From the NCBI GenBank assembly GCA_020353155.1, contig CP070689.1:2246198-2288410 (forward strand): a stretch of 42,213 nucleotides of DNA. The letters are read 5' to 3'. Positions within the stretch are counted from its first letter, which is position 1; every line of letters begins with the position of its first letter. This document shows, in pieces, positions 8,084 through 16,488 of this stretch. The position numbers were made by a program, and so were the translations under genes. Under the pieces are notes generated by a model. The model was given only the letters and a program-made list of their open reading frames with translations. It did no database searches and had not been told where the DNA came from. Origin of the DNA: Deltaproteobacteria bacterium (GTDB lineage: Bacteria > Desulfobacterota > Syntrophobacteria > BM002).

Positions 8084-8905
8084 CTACATCCTTCTCAGAA
8101 TTTCCTCAACTAAACGCACCAGATTTGGTTCAGCTCCTTTTGCCGTGGCAATCACCTGTTCAAGGGGAGCAGGCTGGTAGTTGTCTGGATCATTTACATT
8201 GGTAATCACTGACAAGCCAAGAACCTTAAGTCCGGCGTGTACTGCAACAATAACCTCTGGGATAGTGGACATCCCTACAGCATCTGCCCCGATTATTCGG
8301 AGAAAACGGGTTTCTGCCGCGGTTTCCATACTGGGACCTGAAACACCAACATAAATACCCTTATGGATTTTTATGCCCAAGTCCTTTGCCGCCTTTTGAG
8401 CCAGGTCAATTAGTCTCCGGCTGTAGGGTGCTGTCATATCAGGGAAGCGTGGGCCCCACGCATCTACGTTATCGCCTCTAAGCGGGTTTTGACCGGTGAG
8501 ATTTATATGATCACTGATGAGCATGAGATCACCAGCTTGGAACGAAAGATCGAGCCCGCCAGCAGCATTGGAGATGAGCAAGGTCTTTATCCCCATAGCA
8601 GCCATGACCCGGATAGGAAAAGTGATCTCCCTTGGTTCGTAACCCTCGTAAAAGTGAAAACGCCCCTGCATTGCCGCTACCGTTTTGCCCCCTAAAGAGC
8701 CAAATATCAGACGGCCCTCGTGGCTTGCCACTGTTGAAATGGGAAAATTTGGTATGTTTTTGTAGGGAATTACAGAAGCAGCTTTTATTCTGTCGGCTAG
8801 CCCGCCCAAACCAGTCCCGAGCACAACGGCTATGTGTGGGCGAAGCTTAGTCTCTTTTTCGAGAAAAGCTACACTCTCTTTCACCTTTGCGAGTTGTCCC
8901 CGCAT
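8084..8905 (-). CDS. punA: Purine nucleoside phosphorylase, trimeric type
   Basis: This 273-residue enzyme splits purine nucleosides with phosphate into free base and ribose 1-phosphate. It matches the trimeric inosine/guanosine phosphorylase family (PNP-I): phosphate-loop GTGLGGLAD near residue 31, HEGRLIFG, MQGRFHFYEGY near residue 79, SNAAGGL near residue 113, GPSMETAAETR and AVGMSTIPEVIVAVHAG, then ITN with the purine-binding Asn. The length is normal for the family. AGGAGG precedes the ATG, with a six-base gap. It heads the salvage group in front of two adenosine-derivative deaminases, so a likely route is deamination to inosine-type nucleosides and then phosphorolysis. Methylthioadenosine phosphorylase is the nearest alternative, but the Asn after IT favours 6-oxopurines. 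The TAG stop abuts repeat family H. Confidence 0.9.
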   Translation of the reverse strand: MRGQLAKVKESVAFLEKETKLRPHIAVVLGTGLGGLADRIKAASVIPYKNIPNFPISTVASHEGRLIFGSLGGKTVAAMQGRFHFYEGYEPREITFPIRVMAAMGIKTLLISNAAGGLDLSFQAGDLMLISDHINLTGQNPLRGDNVDAWGPRFPDMTAPYSRRLIDLAQKAAKDLGIKIHKGIYVGVSGPSMETAAETRFLRIIGADAVGMSTIPEVIVAVHAGLKVLGLSVITNVNDPDNYQPAPLEQVIATAKGAEPNLVRLVEEILRRM

Positions 8906-8915
8906 AAGAACCTCC

Positions 8916-9088
8916 TGTCATTTTTCATCTCACATCTCTCATTTGTAATTTCAAATTTGGAAAGGCATAGGGCGCATGGCTCAAGGCGCAAGGCTATTCT
9001 CTCATTGATTTAGTGCCTAGTGCCTAGTGGGACTGCAAGCTGCCAGCTGTCGTCTGACTTCTGATCTCCGACCTCTGACCTCTGGCTG
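8916..9088 (-). repeat. Mosaic repeat block 5 (D-I-E-linker-G-F)
   Basis: Minus-strand order after fabD is D (9085-9050), I (about 9050-9030), E (9025-9008), a linker AAATCAATGAGAGAATAGCC, G (about 8995-8965) and F with M-like words (8955-8916), ending at the ribosome binding site of the phosphorylase. It has the same layout as blocks 2 and 9. Confidence 0.8.
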
Positions 9089-9089
9089 T

Positions 9090-10025
9090 TTACTCTTCTC
9101 CCCTCACTGCTTTCAGAAACGCCTCCAGACTCTCCGAGTCCTCCACATTATAGACCTCCACGTTGCGATCAATCTGCCTCATTAGGCCTCTTAGCACCTT
9201 TTTGGGTCCAACTTCAACAAACCTTTGATGCCCGTCCTTGATCAATCTTTCCACTGATTGCTGCCAGCGAACGGGGGCACATAGTTGCTGGACAAGATTC
9301 TCTCTAGCGCCATTACCGTCTCTCACGTAGTCAGCGTCCACGTTAGCCACAATGGGGATTCTTGGATCCTGGAATATGTATTTACCCAATTCAGGCTCAA
9401 ACTTCTCCCTGGCCGTCACCATACAGCGACTATGCCATGGGCCGCTTACATTCAAGCGCACACATCTTTTCGCTCCAGCATCTGAACAGATCTCCATGGC
9501 CCGAAGAACACTATCTTCGACACCACTCACGATTATTTGGCCGGGCGAGTTATAATTGGCCATCTCAATGTCACAGCTCTCGCAAACCTCGTCAATCTTT
9601 TCCGCAGGTAGGTTGAGAATAGCTGCCATAGCGCCCGGTTGCTCGTCTGCTGCACCCTGCATAAGCTGGCCCCTGAGACGCACCAACTCCAGCACAGCCC
9701 TCTCATCAATAACTCCAGCCAGATGAAGGGCACTGTATTCACCAAGACTATGTCCGGCTGCAGCTGCAGCCTCCACGCCTCTTAGTCTGAGAATTATTGA
9801 GCATGCAATGTTTATCAAGGTGATTGCAGGTTGGACATTATGGGTAAGTATCAGGTCATCTTCCGGGCCCTCGAAGCAGAGTTGTTCCATGTCCATCTCG
9901 AGGATCTTGTTGGCCCGGGTAAAGAGGTCCCTGACTTCTTCATACTCGTCATAGAAGGCTCTTCCCATGCCAACATATTGGGACCCTTGCCCAGGAAATA
10001 GGAAAACCAGTCCTCGGCTACTCAT
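9090..10025 (-). CDS. fabD: Malonyl-CoA:ACP transacylase
   Basis: FabD moves malonyl groups from CoA to acyl carrier protein in the cytoplasm to start fatty acid elongation. The 311-residue length is normal. Diagnostic motifs are FPGQGSQYVGMG near residue 9, the active-site GHSLGEYSAL near residue 91 with the nucleophilic Ser, the Arg in RLRGQLMQ, the catalytic His in SGPWHSRCM near residue 200, and VEVGPKKVLRGL near the end. AAAGGAGGAG sits ideally before the ATG. Other fab genes are not adjacent. fabD is divergent from the CoA-transferase fusion at 10298 and is the first gene of the leftward array. It is followed by a repeat block rather than a terminator. Confidence 0.95.
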   Translation of the reverse strand: MSSRGLVFLFPGQGSQYVGMGRAFYDEYEEVRDLFTRANKILEMDMEQLCFEGPEDDLILTHNVQPAITLINIACSIILRLRGVEAAAAAGHSLGEYSALHLAGVIDERAVLELVRLRGQLMQGAADEQPGAMAAILNLPAEKIDEVCESCDIEMANYNSPGQIIVSGVEDSVLRAMEICSDAGAKRCVRLNVSGPWHSRCMVTAREKFEPELGKYIFQDPRIPIVANVDADYVRDGNGARENLVQQLCAPVRWQQSVERLIKDGHQRFVEVGPKKVLRGLMRQIDRNVEVYNVEDSESLEAFLKAVRGEE

Positions 10026-10101
10026 AAATGCTCCTCCTTTGAATCAAAACGACGGGAATCTTTAGCCCAAAGATGTCATGAACCACCTGCTGCGACAATA
10101 A

Positions 10102-10131
10102 TTCATAAAATCTTCGGACTAGGCTAGGCAA
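10102..10131 (-). promoter_or_regulatory. Possible sigma-70 promoter for fabD
   Basis: On the minus strand TTGCCT (10131-10126) and TATGAA (10107-10102) are separated by 18 bases, about 75 bases upstream of the fabD start. The -10 match is imperfect, so the call is tentative. Confidence 0.35.
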
Positions 10132-10193
10132 AGTTTTTTCATTAGAAATTGAGCTTCTATAGTTGTCAAGAGAAACCTTTGGCTACCTACCCC

Positions 10194-10222
10194 TTGAACA
10201 GTATTGTAACTAACCATATAAT
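10194..10222 (+). promoter_or_regulatory. Sigma-70 promoter for CoA-transferase fusion
   Basis: TTGAAC (10194-10199) and a perfect TATAAT (10217-10222) are separated by exactly 17 bases. Transcription would begin near 10229, about 70 bases before the ATG at 10298. The same TTGAAC -35 element appears in the promoters at 30194 and 31105. Confidence 0.75.
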
Positions 10223-10297
10223 CCCGTGAACAAGTCTTTTTAATGTCAGTTTCAATTGGTTAAGGTAATTTACTTCAATAGATAGGTAATACAAAAG

Positions 10298-12196
10298 ATG
10301 TACAAGGCAAACTGGCAGCGTCTTTACCAGAGTAAGCTCACGACTGCTTCAGAGTCTCTGGCCCACTACCTTAAAAATGGCAGCAGGATATTTATTGGTA
10401 GCGGTTGCAGCACTCCTCAACATCTGGTGCAGGCACTGGCTTCCCGTTTGGGAGAGTATGTGGATGTGGAAATAATCTACTCCATCGCCTTGGGTCCAAG
10501 TCCTTTTATCCAGGAAAACCTGCTCCATGCCTGCCGGGTTAAGACTTTCTTCGTTACCGACACCTTAAGGGAGGCCGTGTTCGAGGGACGGGCGGATTAC
10601 ATCCCAGTTTATCTTTCACAGGCACCAAATCTTTTTACAAGTGGAGTGCTCGATCTCGATCTTACCATTATCCAGGTATCTCCTCCTGACGAGCACGGCT
10701 TTTGTAGCCTGGGGGTTTCCGTGGATGTGGTCAAAGCTGCTGTTGAGTGTGGACGTCATGTGGTGGCACAGATCAACCCTAGGATGCCCCGAGTATTGGG
10801 TGACAGTTTTATCCACGTTACTGATTTGGACGCCATCGTTGAGCGTGACGAACCACTGATCGAGACTGCCATACCTGAACGTCGAGCCATTGCTGAAAGG
10901 ATGGCAATATATGTGGCCAAACTGGTCGAGGACGGCTCGACCATCCAGGTAGGTATCGGTCGTATTTTGACTGCAGTTCTCTCACATCTGACAGATAAGA
11001 GAGACCTCGGCGTTCATTCAGAAATGATTACCGATGCCTATCTGCCCTTGGTAGAAAAAGGCGTAATAACCGGCAAGAAAAAGTCCATTCACCAAGATAA
11101 AATAATAGCAAGCTTTTGTCTGGGCACCCGCAAGCTTTTCGATTTCGTTCATAACAATCCCCAAGTTGAATTATATCCAAGTGACTATGTCAACCATCCT
11201 GAAATCATTAGCAAAAACCGCGCAATGACGGCAATTAATTCAGCCTTGCAAGTGGATCTTTCAGGACAGGTCTGCGCTGACTCCTTGGGGCATAAGGTAT
11301 ATAGCGGATTTGGGGGATATGTGGATTTTAGCGTGGGGGCATCACGGTCCCCGGGTGGAAAGTCCATCATTGTGCTGCCAAGCACCAGCTCAGATGGAAA
11401 AAAATCTCGGATAGTCTCCCATCTCAGTCTCGGTGCCGGCGTTGTTGGCACCAGAGCTTCCGCCCAGTACGTGGTCACAGAGTTTGGCATTGCTAACCTT
11501 CACGGCAAGACTCTCCGTGAAAGAGCTTTGAGTTTAATTAATATTGCCCATCCGAGGTTTCGCGAACCACTGCTTGAGCAAGCGAAACAAATTCGCTATG
11601 TGTACGACGACCAAATTATCTCTTCTCCCCTTGGCCAGTTCTATCCAGAAGAATGGGAGAGATACCAGGCTTTCGACTCTGATACCGAAGTCCTCTTCCG
11701 CCCCATTAAGCCTACCGATGAAAGAGCCCTGCAGGAATTCTTCTACTCCCTTCCCGACGAAGACATCTACTATCGATTTCTCTCAAGCATGAAGGTCTTT
11801 CCCCATCGAGACACTCAGGCCATGGCAAATATCGATTACGAAAATGAGATGACCATTATTGGTGTTGTTGGGGATATAGGGTCCGAAAAGATAATCTCGG
11901 TGGGACGCTACATCTTAGATCAAGAATCTAATTTCGCCGAGGTAGATTTTGCCGTAAGGTCGGAATTGCAGCATAAGGGCATCGGAACTTTTTTGGTTTG
12001 CTATTTGACAGAAATCGCCCGGAGCAAAGGAGTTACCGGATTCATGGCCTACGTCTTGGCAGCCAATCGTAAAATGCTCAGAGTATTTCGTAAAACTGGC
12101 TACGTAATCCACAGAAGTCTGGAAGACGGGGTCTACGAGATCAAGTTTCGCTTTGATGAACCCGCGGATGATAGCGAAATGCCAGAAGTCAGATGA
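10298..12196 (+). CDS. Acetyl-CoA hydrolase/transferase-GNAT fusion
   Basis: This 632-residue fusion combines two activities. About residues 1-440 are a family I acetyl-CoA hydrolase/4-hydroxybutyrate CoA-transferase, with GSGCSTPQHLVQAL near residue 35, SPPDEHGFCSLG, the GIGRILTAVL loop, and VVTEFGIANLHGKTLRERA near residue 392. About residues 465-620 are a GNAT acetyltransferase with the acetyl-CoA loop HKGIGTFLV. NCBI-style annotations describe this fusion as common in Desulfobacterota; it may couple a CoA-transferase with regulatory lysine acetylation, but the partner protein is unknown. It is monocistronic, driven by the promoter at 10194-10222; the ribosome binding site is weak (AGG ten bases upstream). 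The stop codon lies in repeat family D, which also supplies the residues just before it. Confidence 0.88.
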   Translation: MYKANWQRLYQSKLTTASESLAHYLKNGSRIFIGSGCSTPQHLVQALASRLGEYVDVEIIYSIALGPSPFIQENLLHACRVKTFFVTDTLREAVFEGRADYIPVYLSQAPNLFTSGVLDLDLTIIQVSPPDEHGFCSLGVSVDVVKAAVECGRHVVAQINPRMPRVLGDSFIHVTDLDAIVERDEPLIETAIPERRAIAERMAIYVAKLVEDGSTIQVGIGRILTAVLSHLTDKRDLGVHSEMITDAYLPLVEKGVITGKKKSIHQDKIIASFCLGTRKLFDFVHNNPQVELYPSDYVNHPEIISKNRAMTAINSALQVDLSGQVCADSLGHKVYSGFGGYVDFSVGASRSPGGKSIIVLPSTSSDGKKSRIVSHLSLGAGVVGTRASAQYVVTEFGIANLHGKTLRERALSLINIAHPRFREPLLEQAKQIRYVYDDQIISSPLGQFYPEEWERYQAFDSDTEVLFRPIKPTDERALQEFFYSLPDEDIYYRFLSSMKVFPHRDTQAMANIDYENEMTIIGVVGDIGSEKIISVGRYILDQESNFAEVDFAVRSELQHKGIGTFLVCYLTEIARSKGVTGFMAYVLAANRKMLRVFRKTGYVIHRSLEDGVYEIKFRFDEPADDSEMPEVR

Positions 12197-12315
12197 CGGA
12201 GGTCGGAGGGCAGAATTGCGGATTGCGGATTTGGGATGTGAGATGTGAAATACCGTTTACCGTTCACTGTTTACCGTTTACGAACTGAACGATTTGAACG
12301 CATTTACGATAGATG
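12185..12315 (+). repeat. Mosaic repeat block 6 (D-B-M-C-F)
   Basis: Plus-strand order is D (12185-12212), B (12213-12234), M (12235-12249), C (12250-12308) and a short F (12309-12320). It is sense to the gene it follows and repeats the order of block 1 on the other strand. D overlaps the last codons of the CoA-transferase fusion. Confidence 0.8.
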
Positions 12316-12320
12316 AGAAA

Positions 12321-12689
12321 TCAACGGATTGTAGCCGCTGAAACTAAGTGGAGGATATCACCTTCCGTGTAGAAGAATATTTCATGAGCAATGACCTGGT
12401 AACCCCCTTCTACCTCTTCAGTTACCGGAATAATCTCAATTTGGTTAACCTCATACCAGCGATTTTGAATATGCAGCCGCGCAACAATGCCCTCCTCGGT
12501 AACCTGGCAGGGTATGTTATATGATCTCAATACTTGAGCGACGAAATGATTCTTTTGGCGGGTTACGGTCTCTGCCCTGTTTTTCAAGGCTCGGACTTGA
12601 CCGTAGTTTTGTGCCCATAGATCAGGCAGCAAAAGAGTAAGCATCGCACAAGAAAGAATAATGTTTAAGAAAACGTTTCTTCGCTTCAT
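12321..12689 (-). CDS. Small exported protein, unknown function
   Basis: This 122-residue protein begins MKRRNVFLNIILSC and has a classical signal peptide: a basic start, a hydrophobic core to about residue 22, and a likely cleavage near WAQ. The mature part is about 98 residues, alpha/beta in character, without cysteines or a known motif. The start is set at 12689 because GGGAGAG precedes it. The frame continues upstream to 12767, but those 26 codons are encoded by the repeat block and look artificial. The gene follows the carboxyltransferase on the same strand, 201 bases downstream with a repeat block in between. It is likely periplasmic; its function is not recognised. Confidence 0.6.
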   Translation of the reverse strand: MKRRNVFLNIILSCAMLTLLLPDLWAQNYGQVRALKNRAETVTRQKNHFVAQVLRSYNIPCQVTEEGIVARLHIQNRWYEVNQIEIIPVTEEVEGGYQVIAHEIFFYTEGDILHLVSAATIR

Positions 12690-12885
12690 CCCTACTCTCC
12701 CGTTCTCATTTGTCCGTTCAAATGTTTCAGTTCGTTTAGCCAGTTTGGCCGGTTTAGCCAGTTTCAACAGCCGTCAGCAATCAGCGTTCAGCTGTCAGCT
12801 TAAAAATTCGCAATTAGAAATCTCACATCCCAAATCCGCAATCCGAAATCCGAAATCAACTGCCCTATGCTCTATGCTTGGTGGC
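12690..12885 (-). repeat. Mosaic repeat block 7 (A-B-M-I-Gcc-C)
   Basis: Minus-strand order from the carboxyltransferase end is A (about 12880-12860), B (12858-12830), M and related words (12828-12800), I (12795-12766), a run of gccagtttggccggtttagc type words (12765-12735) and a C-like stretch (12735-12700). The 12767-12690 part is open in the frame of the next gene and would add 26 residues if translated. Confidence 0.75.
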
Positions 12886-12890
12886 TGCCG

Positions 12891-14552
12891 TCAAGCCGGA
12901 GGGGGACTAGCACCTACGCCTTCGAGAGTCACGCTCTGAGTATGAAAGGCGTGGTCGACCAGCAGCGAAATAATCACAGTGGCTCCTTCGCGGCGGGTTG
13001 AGATTATTTCTATATAATGGGGTTTGCCATAGTCATCCTGAAATGTAATGCGCTCGCCATCTTTAAAACCACCATGTCGGAACCACACCTCCGGCGGCAG
13101 AAGCCAAGTTTTGCCGTATTGAGCCTCGAATTTTAGGAAGGAGGTACCATCAAAGGGATAAAGTAAGCAAAGAGCCAGATCCTCATTGGAGACCGGCCGC
13201 CCCAATTTCGTCTCCAGGTTTTCCCGCTCCCGCTCCAGGTCTACATCCCTGGATTTCACTATTCCTCCTTCTTCGGCAAGAACCTGGTGCCATTTTTTCC
13301 CGTCGGCTCGCTGATATTCCAGCACCTTTGAGCATATCCATTCTTGAGGATCGTAGAAAGGCAGCGGTCCGTACCTGCCAAGGATTAGGTTCTTCAGATC
13401 CAAAGATGGTCTCTCGTAACGACCGTGGAGCACATTGTTAACTGCCGTGGTCCAAAGTATCTGCGACCCCGGTGTCACTGACCACCAATTCCCCAGTTCC
13501 ACCTGCACTCGACCCATTTCCTCGAGGATCTCTGGCATCCGATCGAGAAAGCCACCTTTGTCTGCCTGCTCGAAGGTGCTACCCGCGGCACCACCGGTAA
13601 GCTTGTAGGAAGCTACTGTTGGGTCATGCCCGCGGAAGACATTTTCGAAAGGCTCGTAGATCCTGCGCTCTCTCCGCAAGACATCCGATGCCTTCACCAG
13701 AGCCTGCACATCCATACCGACAGCTTCTTTCCCATAGTCTTCCAGGGTCTGGATAAGCGTGAGTGCCGGGGCCTGGCCGTAAACTGCGCCCAAACCGTGG
13801 TCTGCCACATCACAGATCTTTACTCCTGCTGTTACCGCAGCAATCATCCGGCCAATATCGTTACCGTCGGTATTACATCCGTGGTAGTGCAATATAACCT
13901 CAGGAGAAGATTTGTGAATTGCCTCTACCAGGCTACCAATTCTCCTTGGTGTCCCCAAACCGGAGTGATTCTTTATGGAAATGATCACATCGGGCCCTGT
14001 CACATCCAAGATTTCTTTTACTTTCTCCACGTAATAATCATCAGTGTGTTCTTTGCCTGTACTGAAACAGATGCTGGGCATGAGTATTCGCCCTGTCCTT
14101 TGGACCTCCTCGAAAACTGGTATCATATTGGGGACATGATTGAGAAAGTCATAGACCCGCCAGACATCAATGTATTTAGCAAACTCTCTTACCGTGCACC
14201 TAATGACATTGTCCGGGTAATGCCGATAGCCAAACAAACTCGCTCCTCGGCATACTGCCTGAAGTAGTGTCCTTGGCATGGCCCTTCGGGCAATTCTAAG
14301 CCTTTCAAAAGGATTGACCTGTTTCCTCATCAAGTCGACGTGTACTGAAGCACCCCCGCTTACCTCCACGGAAAAAAACCCTGCTGCTTCCCTGTAGGGA
14401 GCCACCCGCACTGTGGTCATGGGCATCAAGCGATTCTTGAAGTCTGATTGCGAAACATCTCTTTCATTGTTGCACAGGTAATATCCCTTTGCATTCCGCA
14501 AAACTTCCAGGATTTCCCCCGTGCTCATTGCTGTTGTGATTCTGCCTTCCAT
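12891..14552 (-). CDS. Biotin-dependent carboxyltransferase, PycB/OadA-like
   Basis: This 553-residue protein has the HMGL-type TIM barrel and conserved C-terminal domain of pyruvate carboxylase B / oxaloacetate decarboxylase alpha subunits, which move carboxyl groups between carboxybiotin and a keto acid. Visible landmarks are RDVSQSDFKNRL near residue 33, SIKNHSGLGTPRR with the lysine expected to be carbamylated, the metal-ligand histidines in HYHGCNTDG, and VTPGSQILWTTAVNNVL near residue 365. It is divergent: family members usually show HTHDTSG and KDMAG at these two sites. There is no biotin-attachment domain (no MKM motif), so a separate carrier must exist elsewhere. It is cotranscribed behind the biotin carboxylase, which here is interrupted. 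AAGGGAGAG lies nine bases before the ATG. Confidence 0.82.
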   Translation of the reverse strand: MEGRITTAMSTGEILEVLRNAKGYYLCNNERDVSQSDFKNRLMPMTTVRVAPYREAAGFFSVEVSGGASVHVDLMRKQVNPFERLRIARRAMPRTLLQAVCRGASLFGYRHYPDNVIRCTVREFAKYIDVWRVYDFLNHVPNMIPVFEEVQRTGRILMPSICFSTGKEHTDDYYVEKVKEILDVTGPDVIISIKNHSGLGTPRRIGSLVEAIHKSSPEVILHYHGCNTDGNDIGRMIAAVTAGVKICDVADHGLGAVYGQAPALTLIQTLEDYGKEAVGMDVQALVKASDVLRRERRIYEPFENVFRGHDPTVASYKLTGGAAGSTFEQADKGGFLDRMPEILEEMGRVQVELGNWWSVTPGSQILWTTAVNNVLHGRYERPSLDLKNLILGRYGPLPFYDPQEWICSKVLEYQRADGKKWHQVLAEEGGIVKSRDVDLERERENLETKLGRPVSNEDLALCLLYPFDGTSFLKFEAQYGKTWLLPPEVWFRHGGFKDGERITFQDDYGKPHYIEIISTRREGATVIISLLVDHAFHTQSVTLEGVGASPPPA

Positions 14553-14597
14553 AAACTGAGTCTCTCCCTTATTTAATGTCGCAATGTAATTTTATCT

Positions 14598-14752
14598 CTG
14601 GATGTGTGATGTGCGATGTGGGATGGAGATTGAAAACTAGCGCTCTTACCATCTCACATCACAAATCTCATATCTCACATTAGGTTTCCCAATCTCGTGC
14701 TTTCTTAAATGTTTCTCTCTACTCTCTGCTCCATGCCCTATGCTCTATGCTT
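14598..14752 (-). repeat. Mosaic repeat block 8 (A, inverted M pair)
   Basis: Family A lies just after the biotin carboxylase stop (14752-14722). M-type words then occur twice in opposite orientations, at 14600-14632 and 14651-14684, so this part can fold into an imperfect stem of about 30 bases. The block sits between the carboxylase and the carboxyltransferase. Confidence 0.7.
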
Positions 14753-14754
14753 GT

Positions 14755-16206
14755 TCATTGTGCATGCGGGTTGAATCCATAGGCACTGATCTCGGCTATC
14801 AGGCGAGCTATTTTCTCCATTTCCCTTTCTTCTTCCAGATATTCAACCAGATGGGGATGGGTATCAATGTAGGACGTATCGAACTTCATTTGAATGAAAT
14901 CCGGCTCGTGCAGAATCTGCTGAAAATAGGGAATGGTGGTCTTGACTCCAAGTATAACGAATCCTTTCAGGGCGCGGGCCAGCCGGTCCACCGCTTCTTG
15001 CCAGGTGTAACCATAGACGGTTAATTTTACCAGCATGGAGTCATAATAGCGCGGAATCTCATACCCCTGATATATGGCTCCATCTAAACGCACCCCATGT
15101 CCCCCGGGAGCTTGGTAGACCTGCACTACTCCAGGGCTGGCGAGAAAGTCATTTTTGGGATCCTCTGCATTGATTCTCAGCTCAATGGCATAACCTCGTT
15201 CCATCACTTGGTCTTGAGAAAAGCTGATAGGCTCACCCATGGCGATAAGCAATTGCTCCCTTACTAGGTCTATACCTGTCACCATTTCAGTTACTGTGTG
15301 TTCAACCTGAATTCGCGTGTTCACCTCGAGAAAATAGAATTCTCCATTTGGCACCACGAGGAACTCTACTGTGCCAGCGCTGAGATAGTTCGCAGCTCTA
15401 GTAGCCTTAACCGCTGCAGTGCAGATCTTTTCGGCTAATTCCTTTTTCAGGCCTGCCGGGGCTATTTCAATGAGTTTTTGGTGGCGACGTTGAATTGAAC
15501 AATTGCGGGTTCCCAAATGAATTACATTGCCATGCTGGTCCGCTAAGATCTGCACCTCCACATGTTGGGGGCGTTGCAAACATTTCTCGAGATAAATTTC
15601 ATCGTTTCCGAAAGACATCATGGCCTCTGAGCGAGACCGTTTTAGGCCTTCCAGCAGTCCTTTTTTGTCCTCCACCCTGCGAATGCCACGGCCACCACCC
15701 CCTGACACTGCTTTTATCATTATGGGATAGCCTTGCTCTGCGGCAAAGGCGAGAGCTTGTTCTTCGCCCTACCCTGCTGACGATAGGTTTTCTGTTGCTG
15801 GAATAACTGGTATGCCAGCATCTATGGCTATTTGGCGGGCGATTACTTTGCTTCCCAGATTGCTGATAACCTCGGGAGGCGGGCCGATGAAAACCAGACC
15901 AGCATCAGTACAGGCTCTAGAAAAATCTGGATTCTCAGCCAAAAAACCATAGCCGGGATGGATGGCCTGAGCCCCAGTTTTTCTTGCTGCCTCGATAATA
16001 CCTTCGATGTTAAGGTAGTCCTTCCTGGGACCTGGTCCAACGCAGATCGCTTCATCTCCTTGGGTTATGTGAAAGGCGTCTTTGTCGGTCTCCTCGTAGA
16101 TAGCCACGGTTTTGATGTCTAGCTCTTGTGCCGACCTCATAATCCGCACCGCAATCTCACCGCGATTGGCCACCAGGATCTTTTCGAACATTGTTTGCTG
16201 TTCCAT
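14755..16206 (-). pseudogene. accC: Biotin carboxylase subunit, amber-interrupted
   Basis: This would be a 483-residue biotin carboxylase subunit (AccC/PycA type) that carboxylates biotin using ATP and bicarbonate. From GGAGGTGAC-ATG at 16206 it shows the N-terminal FEKILVANRGEIAVRIMRSA, HPGYGFLAEN, the ATP-grasp glycine loop KAVSGGGGRGIRRV, and the later EFYFLEVNTRIQVEHTVTEMVTGIDLV. The frame is broken by one TAG codon at 15769-15771, between SSAG and GEEQALAFAAEQGYPIM; all codons on both sides are in the same frame, with no frameshift. The length and all other catalytic motifs are preserved. Either the strain has a recent nonsense mutation, or the base is an assembly error, or the codon is read through. 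The downstream part alone (from Met 15720) would lack the N-terminal domain. It is cotranscribed with the carboxyltransferase. Confidence 0.85.
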
Positions 16207-16334
16207 GTCACCTCCGCGCCCTAATGGGGTAAGCGTATATGCCCCATTGTTCGGGAAAATGATCGTCAGGTTTATTGTTGGAAATAGAGGGAAGCAAGCG
16301 TCGCAGGAGTTTGCACAAGACTAACACAAAATTT

Positions 16335-16487
16335 GCCAGTAGTCATTTTTCATTTCTCATTGTTCATTACCCATCTCACATTTCTCATTCACTAAACCAT
16401 AGGGCGCAGGGCAAACGGTTATTTTCTCATTGATTAAGTGCTTAGTGCATAGTGTCTAGTGCTTAGTTGAACTGCCAGCTGCCTGCT
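16335..16487 (-). repeat. Mosaic repeat block 9 (I-E-linker-G-F)
   Basis: Minus-strand order after rtcA is I (16487-16468), E (16465-16436), the linker TTAATCAATGAGAAAATAAC, G (about 16415-16398) and F (16393-16335). It is closely parallel to blocks 2 and 5. The remaining gap to the carboxylase start (16207-16334) holds no other recognisable feature. Confidence 0.8.
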
Positions 16488-16488
16488 G

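Noticed and set aside
12690..12767. Start of the exported protein at 12767
   Set aside because: The added residues are repeat-encoded and would bury the signal peptide; the ATG at 12689 has its own ribosome site.
15769..15771. The amber codon read as pyrrolysine
   Set aside because: Biotin carboxylases are not known to carry pyrrolysine, the site is not catalytic, and TAG ends about ten other genes here.
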